Shown: positions 16,440-25,225 of the stretch, one piece after another | How the letters are laid out: each line of letters opens with the position of its first letter | How positions within the stretch are numbered: the first letter of the stretch is position 1 | NCBI GenBank assembly: GCA_050013915.1 | Contig: JBEKEI010000002.1 | Coordinates: 1-64,000 of the forward strand | Length of the DNA: 64,000 nt | Direction: 5' to 3' | From: Roseiarcus sp050013915 | GTDB taxonomy: Bacteria > Pseudomonadota > Alphaproteobacteria > Rhizobiales > Beijerinckiaceae | Notes under the pieces: model-generated | Databases searched by the model: none | Seen by the model: the letters and a program-made list of their open reading frames with translations, nothing else | Told to the model about the DNA's origin: nothing | Position numbers and translations under genes: made by a program

Positions 16440-18539
16440 TCACCCCCGCCCGGCGCGGCGGAGCCATTCCTCTTCGTCGATCGCCTCGACGCCGAGTTCG
16501 CGCGCCTTGGTCAGCTTCGAGCCGGCGCCGGGGCCGGCGACCAGCAGGTCGGTCTTGGCCGAGACCGAGCCGGACACTTTTGCGCCAAGCCGCTCGGCCA
16601 TCGCCTTGGCCTCGTCGCGCGTCATTTTCTCGAGGGCGCCGGTGAAGACGATCGTCTTGCCCGCGAGCGGATGGCCGGCGGCGACGGCCTCCATGGGAAT
16701 CGTCGCGACCTCGGCGAGCAGCCGGTCGAGCGCGGCCTCGTTGTGCGGCTCGGCGAAGAAATCGACCAGAGCCTCGGCGACGACCGGGCCGATGCCGTCG
16801 ACGCCGTCGATCTCCTGGCGGCCCTCGGAGGTCAGTGCGGCGGCGCGCAGCGCGGCGAAATCGCCGAAATGGCGCGCGAGCCGGCGCGCATTGGTCTCGC
16901 CGACGTGGCGGATGCCCAAAGCGTAGATGAAGCGGTTCACCGCGACCGTGCGCCGCGCCTCGATCGCGGCGAACAGATTGCGTGCGGAGAGTTCGCCGAA
17001 GCCGTCACGCTCGCTGAGGCGCGGGCCATGTTCGCCGTCGCGCTTTTCAAGCGTGAATATGTCGGCCGCCGTCGTGATGAGGCCCTCGGCGAAAAACAAT
17101 TCGATCTGCTTGTCGCCGAGGCCCTCGATGTCCATCGCGTTGCGCGAGCAGAAATGCTTCAGCCGCTCGACGGCCTGGGCCGGGCAGACCAGCGTGCCTG
17201 TACAGCGCGTCACGACATCGGCGACGCCGGTCCTTTCGTCGATCTCACGCAACGCCGCGGAACCGCAGACGGGGCAGAACTTCGGGAAGACGTAAGTCGG
17301 TCCGCGGCCGGCCCGGTCGGCGTCGACGACGCCTAGGACCTGCGGAATCACGTCGCCGGCGCGCTGGATGCGCACGGTGTCGCCGACCCGCACGTCCTTG
17401 CGCGCAATCTCGTCCTCGTTGTGCAGCGTGGCGTTGGAGACGACGACCCCGCCGACCGTCACCGGCCGCAGTCTGGCGATCGGCGTCAGCGCGCCGGTCC
17501 GCCCGACATTGATCTCGATCGCATCGACGATCGTGGTCGCCTGTTCGGCGGGAAACTTGTGCGCGACCGCCCAGCGCGGGCTGCGCGAGACGAAGCCGAG
17601 CCGCTCCTGCAGCGCGAGCGCGTTGACCTTGTAGACGACGCCGTCGATGTCGTAGCCGAGCGTCGCCCGCTGGGCTTCGATCGCCCGGAACTGCGCGATC
17701 ATCTCCTGCGCGGAACCGCAGAGCTTGGTCAGCGGATTGACCGGCAGCCCGAATCGCTTGAACGCGGCGATCATGCCGAGCTGGCTGTCGGCTGGCAGCG
17801 CGCTCGCCTCGCCCCAGGCATAGGCGAAGAAGCGCAGCGGCCGCTCGGCGGTGATCCGCGCGTCGAGCTGGCGCAGCGATCCGGCCGCTGCGTTGCGCGG
17901 ATTGGCGAATGCCGGCTTGCCGGCCGCGCTCTGGCGCGCGTTCATGGCGGCGAAATCCGCCTTCGCCATGTAGACTTCGCCGCGCACCTCGAGAATCTCC
18001 GGCGGGGCCCCGGCGAGCTCGTTCGGGATCGCCGCGATCGTGCGCACGTTGGCGGTGACGTCCTCGCCCTCGAATCCGTCGCCGCGCGTGGCGGCCTGGA
18101 CGAGTTCGCCATTCCGGTAGCGTAGCGCGCAGGAAAGACCGTCGATTTTCGGCTCGGCCGTGACGCCGAGCTCGGCGTCCTCGGCGAGGCCGAGAAAGCG
18201 GCGCACCCGCGCGCAGAACTCGGTGACCTCGGCCTCCTCGAAGATGTTGCCGAGCGACAGCATCGGCACGACATGGCGGACCTTGGCGAACTTCTCCGAA
18301 GGCGGCGCGCCGACCCGCTTGTTCTGCGAACCGGCCCCCGCGAGCGCCGGAAACGTCGCCTCCAGTTCGGTGTAGCGGCGACGGAGGGCGTCATAGTCGG
18401 CGTCCGAAATGATCGGCGCGTCTTCGGCGTGATAGAGCCGGTCGTGGCGCGCGATCTCGGCGCCGAGCCGCGCATGTTCGGCGCGCGCCTCGTCGAGGCC
18501 GGGTTGGTCGATGGACGCGGCTTTCCTTGGCATCGCCAA
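16440..18539 (-). CDS. ligA: NAD-dependent DNA ligase LigA
   Basis: A 699-residue NAD+-dependent ligase of normal family length that seals nicks during replication and repair. The adenylated lysine is K131 in AEPKIDG. Further features are the NAD-contact domain Ia (HDRLYHAEDAPIISDADYD), the four-cysteine zinc finger (CPVCG ... CTGTLVCPAQ), helix-hairpin-helix repeats and a C-terminal BRCT domain (about 620-699, PLAGKTIVFTGALEKM). The second Met (MPRKAAS) is an alternative start. It converges with the CFA synthase gene; miaA lies just upstream on the same strand but starts 21 bases away, so they may be co-transcribed. Confidence 0.97.
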   Translation of the reverse strand: MAMPRKAASIDQPGLDEARAEHARLGAEIARHDRLYHAEDAPIISDADYDALRRRYTELEATFPALAGAGSQNKRVGAPPSEKFAKVRHVVPMLSLGNIFEEAEVTEFCARVRRFLGLAEDAELGVTAEPKIDGLSCALRYRNGELVQAATRGDGFEGEDVTANVRTIAAIPNELAGAPPEILEVRGEVYMAKADFAAMNARQSAAGKPAFANPRNAAAGSLRQLDARITAERPLRFFAYAWGEASALPADSQLGMIAAFKRFGLPVNPLTKLCGSAQEMIAQFRAIEAQRATLGYDIDGVVYKVNALALQERLGFVSRSPRWAVAHKFPAEQATTIVDAIEINVGRTGALTPIARLRPVTVGGVVVSNATLHNEDEIARKDVRVGDTVRIQRAGDVIPQVLGVVDADRAGRGPTYVFPKFCPVCGSAALREIDERTGVADVVTRCTGTLVCPAQAVERLKHFCSRNAMDIEGLGDKQIELFFAEGLITTAADIFTLEKRDGEHGPRLSERDGFGELSARNLFAAIEARRTVAVNRFIYALGIRHVGETNARRLARHFGDFAALRAAALTSEGRQEIDGVDGIGPVVAEALVDFFAEPHNEAALDRLLAEVATIPMEAVAAGHPLAGKTIVFTGALEKMTRDEAKAMAERLGAKVSGSVSAKTDLLVAGPGAGSKLTKARELGVEAIDEEEWLRRAGRG

Positions 18540-18559
18540 GATTTAGCCGAAGCCTCGGG

Positions 18560-19480
18560 TCAGCGGAAGCCGTCCAGCGCACGGCCGCCCGCCTCGAGCG
18601 CCGCGTCCGGGGCGACCCAGACGAATTCCGGCATCTGGTGGCGCGCCCAGGTGAACTGGCGCTTGGCGTAGCGGCGCGTGTCGAGCGCCGAGCGGCTCGC
18701 CGCCTCGGCGAGCGTCGCTTTCCCGTCGAGGTGGTCGATGAGATGCGGAACGCCATGCGCGCGCATGACGGGAAGCGCGGCATCGAGCCGGCGCGCGGCG
18801 AGCGCCGCCACCTCCTCGAGCGCGCCTGCCGCGAGCATGGCCCGGAAGCGCCGGTCGATCGCGGCGTCGAGCGCGCCTCGCTCGGGGGCGAGGAACAGCC
18901 CTGCCCATTCGCCTGGGGCCAGCGGCGGCGCGACCCGGGCGCCGTGGAAGGATGCGAGCGGCCGGCCCGTGGCGGCGAGCACTTCGAGCGCCCTGAGGAC
19001 GCGCTGGCGGTCCCCGGGGCGCAGCCCGGCGGCGGAAGCGGGATCGAGCGCGGCGAGCCGGGCGTGCAGCGCGGCGCTCTCGAGCGGCGCCGCCTCGGCG
19101 CGCACATGAGCGCGCACCGCCTCCGGCACGGCCGGAATATCGGAAAGGCCGCGGGTCAGCGCGCGCAGATAGAGGCCGGTGCCGCCGACAAAGATCGCCG
19201 GGGCGCCGCGCGCGGCGGCGCGCTCCGCCGCCGCGGTCGCCGCGGCCAGCCAGCGACCGGCGGAGAAATTCACCGCGCCGTCGACCACGCCGAACAGTTC
19301 GTGCGGGGCGCGACCCTCCTCGTCGGCGTCCGGGCGCGCCGTCAGCACGCGCAGGTCGCGGTAGACCTGCATTGAATCGGCGTTGACGATCGTCGCGCCG
19401 AATTGCAGCGCGAGCGCCAGCGCGGCGGCCGACTTGCCGCTCGCCGTCGGGCCTGCGATGAGAAGGACGCGGCGCTTCAT
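18560..19480 (-). CDS. miaA: tRNA dimethylallyltransferase MiaA
   Basis: A 306-residue enzyme that adds a dimethylallyl group to the N6 of adenosine 37 in tRNAs reading UNN codons. The P-loop is GPTASGKS at residues 10-17, followed by the DMAPP/Thr-containing NADSMQVYRDL motif and the GGTGLYLRALTRGL signature. The RRYAKRQFTWARHQ segment near the C-terminus contacts tRNA. It is divergently transcribed from serB with only 33 bases between start codons, so promoter elements of the two must overlap or lie inside the genes. Confidence 0.96.
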   Translation of the reverse strand: MKRRVLLIAGPTASGKSAAALALALQFGATIVNADSMQVYRDLRVLTARPDADEEGRAPHELFGVVDGAVNFSAGRWLAAATAAAERAAARGAPAIFVGGTGLYLRALTRGLSDIPAVPEAVRAHVRAEAAPLESAALHARLAALDPASAAGLRPGDRQRVLRALEVLAATGRPLASFHGARVAPPLAPGEWAGLFLAPERGALDAAIDRRFRAMLAAGALEEVAALAARRLDAALPVMRAHGVPHLIDHLDGKATLAEAASRSALDTRRYAKRQFTWARHQMPEFVWVAPDAALEAGGRALDGFR

Positions 19481-19513
19481 CCCGGCGCCGCGACGTCCGA
19501 ACCGTCAGGACCC

Positions 19514-20419
19514 ATGCCCTCGCAAGTCCTCGTCGCCACGCTCGTCGCCGATCCCGCGGTTTCCAGCCTCAGCGATGCCGTGATCGCGCGCGCCGCGCAA
19601 GCCCTGCCGGGCTTTTCGGGCGCGCGATGGCTCGAGCCCGGGGTTGCGGCCGATCTCCTGTTCGAGGGCGACGATCCGGCGCTGGCGCGGGCTCGCGCGG
19701 CGCTCGGCGGCGCGCTGGCGGGCGAGCCGATCGACGCCATCGCGCAAGCCGTCGCAGGCCGGCGCAAGAAGCTGCTGCTCGCCGACATGGACTCGACGCT
19801 GATCGGCCAGGAGTGCATCGACGAACTGGCGGCCCGGGTCGGCATCGGCGCGCGCGTGGCGGCGATCACCGAACGCGCGATGCGCGGTGAAATCGCGTTC
19901 GAGCCCGCCCTGCGCGAACGCGTCGCCCTGCTGGCGGGGCTGCCCGAGACGGTCATCGCCGAGGTCCTGGAGGCCGCGATCACCGTGACCCCGGGAGCGC
20001 GCGCGCTGGTTGCGACCATGCGCGCGCACGGGGCCTATGCGGCGATCGTCTCCGGGGGATTCACCCAGTTCACCGGCGCGATCGCCGCCCGGCTCGGATT
20101 CGACGAACATCGGGCCAACCGGCTGATCGTCGCCGACGGCCTGCTCGCCGGCCGGGTCGCCGAACCGATCCTGGGGCGCGACGCCAAGCTCGCCGCCCTG
20201 CGCGACCTGCGCGCGCGCCTTGGCCTGGGTGCGGGAGAGACGCTCGCGATCGGCGACGGCGCCAACGATCTGGCCATGCTCGGCGAGGCTGCGCTCGGCG
20301 TCGCCTTTCGCGCCAAGCCCGCCGTCGCCGCTGCGGCGCACGCCCGCATCGACCATGCCGACCTCACCGCCCTGCTCTACGCCCAGGGCTATGCGAGGGC
20401 CTCATTCCTCGACGCCTGA
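19514..20419 (+). CDS. serB: Phosphoserine phosphatase SerB
   Basis: A 301-residue HAD-superfamily phosphatase catalysing the last step of serine synthesis. The nucleophile motif is LLADMDSTLI (D91, D93), the second motif IVSGGFTQF, and the Mg site IGDGANDLAML. The N-terminal ~85 residues are an ACT-like regulatory region, weakly conserved. The ATG at 19514 lacks a strong ribosome site (AGGA about nine bases upstream is acceptable). Divergent from miaA; the stop is 15 bases from the convergent protease gene stop. Confidence 0.94.
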   Translation: MPSQVLVATLVADPAVSSLSDAVIARAAQALPGFSGARWLEPGVAADLLFEGDDPALARARAALGGALAGEPIDAIAQAVAGRRKKLLLADMDSTLIGQECIDELAARVGIGARVAAITERAMRGEIAFEPALRERVALLAGLPETVIAEVLEAAITVTPGARALVATMRAHGAYAAIVSGGFTQFTGAIAARLGFDEHRANRLIVADGLLAGRVAEPILGRDAKLAALRDLRARLGLGAGETLAIGDGANDLAMLGEAALGVAFRAKPAVAAAAHARIDHADLTALLYAQGYARASFLDA

Positions 20420-20434
20420 CGGCCGACCATGGCC

Positions 20435-21976
20435 TTATTCGATGGCCAGCGCGACGAAACGCACGTCGCCGGCGCCGTTGGCGACCAGCAGCAGGGCCGA
20501 TTTCTTGCCGCCCTTCTTGAGCGCGTCGATCGCCTTGCTGACTTCGCCCGGCGCGGTCACCGCCTGCTGGTTGACCTCTTCGATCACGTCGCCGGGCTGC
20601 AGCCCCTTCTCGGCGGCGGGCGAATTGGGCTCGACCGCGGAGACGACGACTCCCTTGATGCTGTCCTTGATCTTGAACGTCTTGCGCGCCTCGTCCGACA
20701 GGCCCGAAAGCTCCATGCCGAACGCCTTGGACATCGCCTTCCTCTGGGCGGCGGCCTCGTCGTCGACGGGCGCGGCGGCGAGCGCTGCGACCTTCTCGCC
20801 GTCCTCGAGGCGGCCGAGCTTGACCGTCTTGGTCATTTCCTGGCCCTTGCGGACGATCACCACCTCAACTTCCTTGCCGACCGGCAGCGAGGCGACGAGC
20901 TTCGGAAGATCGCGCGATTCCTTGATCTCCTTGTTGTCGAACTTGACGATCACGTCGCCCGACAGCAGGCCGGCCGGCTTGGCCGGGCCGCGCTCGTCGA
21001 TGCCGGCGATCAGCGCGCCGCGCGCCGTGCCGAGGCCGAGGCTCTCGGCGATGGAATCGTCGACGTTCTGGATGCGCACGCCGAGCCAGCCGCGACGCGT
21101 CTCGTGGAATTCCTCGAGCTGGGCGATGACCGGCATCACCAGGTCCGAGGGCGTGGCGAAGCCAATGCCGATCGAGCCGCCCGACGGCGACAGGATCGCC
21201 GTGTTGATGCCGATGACCTCGCCTGCCATGTTGAACAGCGGGCCGCCCGAATTGCCCTTGTTGATCGACGCGTCGGTCTGGATGAAATTGTCGTAGGGGC
21301 CGCTGTCGATGTTGCGGTTGCGCGCCGAGACGATGCCGGCGGTCACGGTCTCGCCGAGGCCGAAGGGATTGCCGACCGCCATCACGCCGTCGCCGACGCG
21401 CATCTTGTCGCTGTCACCGAACTTCACGGTCTTGAGCGGCTTGTCGCTCTTGACCCGCAGCACTGCGACATCGACCTTCGGATCCTTGCCGATCACCTCG
21501 GCCTTCAGCTTCCGCCCGTCGGTGAAGATCACCATGATGTCGTTGGCGTCGCCCACGACGTGATTGTTGGTGATGACGATCCCGGTGGCGTCGATGACGA
21601 AGCCGGAGCCCAGCGAACTCGACTTCCGCGGACGCGGCGCATCGCCGTTCTGGCCGTGGTTGCGGAAGAACTGCTCGAACATGTCGTCGAAGGGCGTGCC
21701 CTTCGGCAGGTTCGGCGCGGCGTCGGCCTCCTTCTCGTCGAACGTCTGCGTCGCCGAAATGTTGACCACCGCCTCCGCGACGCTGTCGACGAGATCGGCG
21801 AGCGAGGTCGGCTTGGCCTGCGCCATGGCCGGGCCGACTGGCATCGGAGCCAGACCGACCGCCAGACCCGCCGCAAGCGCCAGACCGAGCGCGGGACCGC
21901 GACCTGCGCGCCATACGCCCGACCGGGACGAGAATGGACTCAATCGAACCGGGGCGGACGTTGGAATAACGCGCAT
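20435..21976 (-). CDS. degP: Do-family (DegP/HtrA) periplasmic serine protease
   Basis: A 513-residue trypsin-like protease with two PDZ domains. The signal peptide spans about residues 20-52. The catalytic triad is H139 (NNHVVGD), D169 (KVDVAVL) and S243 (GNSGGPL). PDZ1 (~290-370) begins RRGWLGVRIQNV and PDZ2 (~430-510) contains VVVSAVEPNSPAAEKGL. It degrades or refolds misfolded envelope proteins. The start at 21976 has AGGAGA eight bases ahead; the frame extends 44 codons upstream without signal-peptide character. The order hflK-hflC-(DUF2065)-Do protease on one strand is conserved in alphaproteobacteria and points to a membrane/periplasm quality-control operon. Confidence 0.93.
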   Translation of the reverse strand: MRVIPTSAPVRLSPFSSRSGVWRAGRGPALGLALAAGLAVGLAPMPVGPAMAQAKPTSLADLVDSVAEAVVNISATQTFDEKEADAAPNLPKGTPFDDMFEQFFRNHGQNGDAPRPRKSSSLGSGFVIDATGIVITNNHVVGDANDIMVIFTDGRKLKAEVIGKDPKVDVAVLRVKSDKPLKTVKFGDSDKMRVGDGVMAVGNPFGLGETVTAGIVSARNRNIDSGPYDNFIQTDASINKGNSGGPLFNMAGEVIGINTAILSPSGGSIGIGFATPSDLVMPVIAQLEEFHETRRGWLGVRIQNVDDSIAESLGLGTARGALIAGIDERGPAKPAGLLSGDVIVKFDNKEIKESRDLPKLVASLPVGKEVEVVIVRKGQEMTKTVKLGRLEDGEKVAALAAAPVDDEAAAQRKAMSKAFGMELSGLSDEARKTFKIKDSIKGVVVSAVEPNSPAAEKGLQPGDVIEEVNQQAVTAPGEVSKAIDALKKGGKKSALLLVANGAGDVRFVALAIE

Positions 21977-22104
21977 GGCGTCTTTCTCCTGGAGAGATTC
22001 TGTGGTCGGATTCTGGCTACGCAACCCCTGACCAACAATCGTGTCGGCAAAGCGGCGAAGGCCGCCGGAGCGCGCATTATGCCATATGGGGCCGCGCTCG
22101 CCCA

Positions 22105-22221
22105 TCAACCGAGCCGCCGGGCCGCCCGGGCCATGGGGACGCGCATCGTCTCGGTGAAGCCCGCCAGCAGCATGCCTTCGATCGCGAAGACGAGGCCGAC
22201 GGCGGCGGTGAAATCGCGCAA
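22105..22221 (-). pseudogene. Truncated DUF2065 gene
   Basis: This 38-codon frame just downstream of hflC encodes LRDFTAAVGLVFAIEGMLLAG, then FTETMRVPMARAARRLG and a stop. It matches the first helix of DUF2065 proteins (typically ~60 residues, two helices), which normally sit between hflC and the Do protease. The second hydrophobic helix and the LRIAGL-type motif are absent in all three frames downstream. The start would be TTG at 22221, or ATG has been lost. The gene is therefore probably decayed, or makes a one-helix peptide. Family assignment rests on sequence pattern and position. Confidence 0.65.
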
Positions 22222-22222
22222 C

Positions 22223-23143
22223 CTACTTGACCGTTTGCGTTTCCGGCGCGGATTCGCCGGTCGCCGGCGCGGTCGGCGTCGGCGTGCTGAAATAGCGGAA
22301 GAAATCCGATCTGGGACTGATCACGATGCGCGAATCGCCGCTTTTCAGAGCCGTTTCGTAGGCCTGCATGGAGCGGTAGAACGCGAAGAAGTCGGGATCC
22401 TTGCCATAGCTTTCGGCGAAGATCCGGTTGCGCTCGGCGTCGCCCTGGCCGCTGATCTGGTCGGCTTCCTGCTGCGCCTCGGCGATCGTCACCGTGACCT
22501 TGCGGTCGGCCTCCGCGTGGATCTGCTGGCTCTGCTGGGACCCCTGCGCCCGGAACTTGGCCGCCCGCTGCTGGCGTTCGGTCTCCATGCGGTTGAAGAC
22601 CGCCTTGGAGTTTTCGGCGGGAAGATCGGCCCGCTTGATGCGCACGTCGATCACCGCGAGGCCGAAACGCTCGGCGCTCGACTTCACCTGATCGCGGATT
22701 TCGCTCATCAGCGCGTCGCGGCGGTCGCGCACGATGTCGGTGATCGAGGCCTCCCCGAGCGTGCTGCGCAAGGCGGAGTTCAGCATGCCGCCGAGCTGGG
22801 CGTTGGCGCCCTGGACCGTGCCGACCGTCTGATAGAACCTCAGCGGATCGGAAATCCGGTAACGCACAAAGGCGTCCACTTCCAGCCGCTGGTTGTCGGC
22901 GACCAGGACCTCCTGCCGGCTCTCGTCGAGATCGAGGATGCGCTTGTCGATGTAGATGACGGCGTCGATGAACGGCCATTTGGCGTAGAGGCCGGGCGCG
23001 TCGATGAGGTCGCGCACCGGCTGGCCGAAGCGCAGCACCAGCGCCTGCTCGGTCGGATCGATGGTGAACAGCGAGCCGGCGACGACGATCAGCACGATGA
23101 TCGCCGCGCCGAGGACGGCGAGGCCGGCGAACGGATTCCTCAT
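22223..23143 (-). CDS. hflC: HflC, SPFH/Band 7 subunit of the HflKC complex
   Basis: A 306-residue inner-membrane protein with one N-terminal helix (GLAVLGAAIIVLIVVAGSLF) and a Band 7 domain starting FTIDPTEQALVLRFGQPV. A long helical region rich in Ala, Glu and Gln follows (ERQQRAAKFRAQGSQQSQ, IAEAQQEADQISGQGDAERN), and it ends FFRYFSTPTP. With HflK it forms a large periplasm-facing cage around FtsH that restrains degradation of membrane proteins. The start overlaps the hflK stop as ATGA. A Thr/Pro-rich tail (TPTPTAPATGESAPETQTVK) is a lineage extra. Confidence 0.95.
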   Translation of the reverse strand: MRNPFAGLAVLGAAIIVLIVVAGSLFTIDPTEQALVLRFGQPVRDLIDAPGLYAKWPFIDAVIYIDKRILDLDESRQEVLVADNQRLEVDAFVRYRISDPLRFYQTVGTVQGANAQLGGMLNSALRSTLGEASITDIVRDRRDALMSEIRDQVKSSAERFGLAVIDVRIKRADLPAENSKAVFNRMETERQQRAAKFRAQGSQQSQQIHAEADRKVTVTIAEAQQEADQISGQGDAERNRIFAESYGKDPDFFAFYRSMQAYETALKSGDSRIVISPRSDFFRYFSTPTPTAPATGESAPETQTVK

Positions 23144-24249
23144 TTGGCGGCTCCCGCCGGCTTCGGCCGCACGGCGTCGAGCGCCAGATAGGGCACCGGC
23201 GGGCTCACGCCCGACGTGTCGAGGATGGTCTTGTCCATCGCGCCCAGAACGTGCTCCATCGTCTCGAGATAGAGGCGTTCGCGCGTGACGCCGGGCGCGT
23301 TCTTGTATTGCGCATAGACCTGGTCGAAGCGCGAGGTCTGCCCGATCGCCTCGGCGACCGTCTTCTGGCGGTAGCCCTGCGCCGCGAGCCGGATCCGCGA
23401 CGCCTCGCCTTCCGCCTCGGGCACAACCTTGTTGGCGTATTTGTCCGCTTCGTTGACCGCGGCCTGCAGATCCTGCTGGGCCGCCGTTACGTCGCGATAG
23501 GCGGACAGCACCTCGGCCGGGGCGTCGACCAGCTGAAGCTGGACTTGAAGAACGAGCACGCCCGCCTTGTAGCCGTCGAGAATGCTCTGCATCCGCTTCT
23601 GGACGTCGGGCTCGATCGACTTGCGGTCGCTGGTGAGGATGCCGTCGATCGTCTTGAGACCGACGACTTCGCGCATCACGCTCTCGGCGACCGCCTTGAC
23701 GGTCTCCTCGGGATGGCGAATGTCGAACACGAAATCCTCGGGCCGCGCGGGATCGATCTGCCAGATCACGCGGAACTGAACGTCGACGATGTTCTGGTCG
23801 CTGGTCAGCATCAGGCTCTCTTCCGGCGCCTGGGACCGGCTGCGGCCGGTTCCGCCGCCCGTATCGAGTTCGGTGCGATAGCCGACCTCGGTGATCTTCT
23901 GGTCGGAAACGGGAACCTTGATCACGAAGCCGACCGGCCAGGGCCAGTTGTAGTTGAGCCCGGAAACGGTCTTGCCCGCATTGCGGCCGAAGACGAGATT
24001 GATGCCGATCTCGTTGGGCTGGACGGTGTAGAAGCCCCAGGCGAACCACAGCAGGATCGCCACGAGGACGAGAAACACGACGCCGCGGCCGGCGAAGCCG
24101 CCGCCGCTCGGCAGGAATCCGCGCAACGCGTTCTGCAACCGGCGAAGCGCTTCTTCGAGGTCTCCTGGAGATTGGCCGCCGCCCGGCCCCGCTCCCCAGG
24201 GCCCCTGACCGGAACGCCACGGACCGCCGCCTTGATTATTCCAGGACAT
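23140..24249 (-). CDS. hflK: HflK, SPFH/Band 7 subunit of the HflKC complex
   Basis: A 369-residue partner of HflC. The N-terminus is a Gly/Pro/Trp-rich cytoplasmic stretch (MSWNNQGGGPWRSGQGPWG), followed by one membrane helix (GVVFLVLVAILLWFAWGFY), the Band 7 domain with YTVQPNEIGINLVFGRNAGK, and an Ala/Glu-rich coiled-coil helix (NEADKYANKVVPEAEGEASR). The start MSWNN is the family's usual N-terminus; the frame continues upstream only as GC-rich shadow. It heads hflK-hflC-DUF2065-protease and is divergent from the dehalogenase gene. Confidence 0.95.
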   Translation of the reverse strand: MSWNNQGGGPWRSGQGPWGAGPGGGQSPGDLEEALRRLQNALRGFLPSGGGFAGRGVVFLVLVAILLWFAWGFYTVQPNEIGINLVFGRNAGKTVSGLNYNWPWPVGFVIKVPVSDQKITEVGYRTELDTGGGTGRSRSQAPEESLMLTSDQNIVDVQFRVIWQIDPARPEDFVFDIRHPEETVKAVAESVMREVVGLKTIDGILTSDRKSIEPDVQKRMQSILDGYKAGVLVLQVQLQLVDAPAEVLSAYRDVTAAQQDLQAAVNEADKYANKVVPEAEGEASRIRLAAQGYRQKTVAEAIGQTSRFDQVYAQYKNAPGVTRERLYLETMEHVLGAMDKTILDTSGVSPPVPYLALDAVRPKPAGAAK

Positions 24250-24421
24250 GAAACCTCTTGCCGGCCCGACGCCCGCCTCGCGGCGCCTATATAGGGGACG
24301 CGGGCGGCGCCGGCAAACGAAGCCGCGCCAAACCCCCTTCGCCGGCGGCGCCGGCAACCGCGCCGGGAGCGGCGGCGTCCATTGCGCCATCGCGCGCGCG
24401 CAGCGACGGGAGGACTGTCTC

Positions 24422-25111
24422 ATGACCGCGGACTCTCTGGCGGGCGTCGGAGCCTGCGTCTTCGACGCCTACGGAACGCTGTTCGACCTCGGCTCGGCGG
24501 CGCGCGGATGCGCAGACGCGCTCGGGGCGCGGGCGCCGGCGCTCACCGCGCTGTGGCGCGAAAAGCAGCTTCAGTACACATGGCTGCTGGCGGCGCAGGG
24601 TCGGCACGCCGACTTCGAGACGGTGACCGGCGACGCGCTCGATTTCGCGCTGGAGACGCTGGGAATCGACGGCGCCGGCCTGCGCGGGCGGCTGATGAGT
24701 CTCTACCGGACCCCGGACGCTTTCCCCGAGGCTGCCGCGGCGTTGCGCGGGTTGAAGGCGGGCGGGCGGCGGCTCGCGATTCTCTCGAACGGCACGCCGG
24801 CGATGCTGGAGGCGGCGGTCGCCGGCGCCGGGCTCATCGACCTGTTCGACGCGATCATCTCGGTCGAGGAGGTCGGCGTCTACAAGCCGCATCCCGCCGT
24901 CTACCGGCGCGCGCTCGAGCGGCTCGACCTGCCGGCGCGCGCGATCGCGTTCGTCTCATCGAACGCCTGGGACGCCCATGCGGCGTCGGCGTTCGGGATG
25001 CAGGTCGTCTGGTGCAACCGCACCGGCCAGCCGCGCGAACGGCTGCCCGGCGCGCCGGACCGGGAGATCGTCTGGCTGGCGCAACTGCCCGCGCTGGTCG
25101 GCGCGCCGTGA
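24422..25111 (+). CDS. Haloacid dehalogenase, type II (L-2-haloacid dehalogenase-like)
   Basis: A 229-residue HAD hydrolase. The nucleophile is D15 in VFDAYGTLFD. The Arg-Trp-type substrate segment ALWREKQLQYTWLLAAQ, SNGTP, the catalytic Lys in VGVYKPHPAVY, and SSNAWDAHAASAFG all match the type II 2-haloacid dehalogenase signature, not general phosphatases. It would hydrolyse L-2-haloacids to 2-hydroxyacids through an aspartyl ester. GGGAGGA sits just upstream of the ATG. No transporter or regulator for haloacids is adjacent; in Rhizobiales such genes are common and the natural substrate is often unclear. Confidence 0.9.
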   Translation: MTADSLAGVGACVFDAYGTLFDLGSAARGCADALGARAPALTALWREKQLQYTWLLAAQGRHADFETVTGDALDFALETLGIDGAGLRGRLMSLYRTPDAFPEAAAALRGLKAGGRRLAILSNGTPAMLEAAVAGAGLIDLFDAIISVEEVGVYKPHPAVYRRALERLDLPARAIAFVSSNAWDAHAASAFGMQVVWCNRTGQPRERLPGAPDREIVWLAQLPALVGAP

Positions 25112-25225
25112 CGCGGCCGGCAATCGACGCGGTCCCGGGGTGATGGGACACGCGGGCGCTCGGGAACTCCGCGCGGCTGACGACGTTTGAGCGGTCGTCT
25201 TGGGCGCTCTCTCGCGGAGACCAGC

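Noticed and set aside
20429..23191. A 920-codon plus-strand frame across the protease and hflC region
   Set aside because: It runs antisense to two genes with intact catalytic or family motifs and has shadow-type composition.
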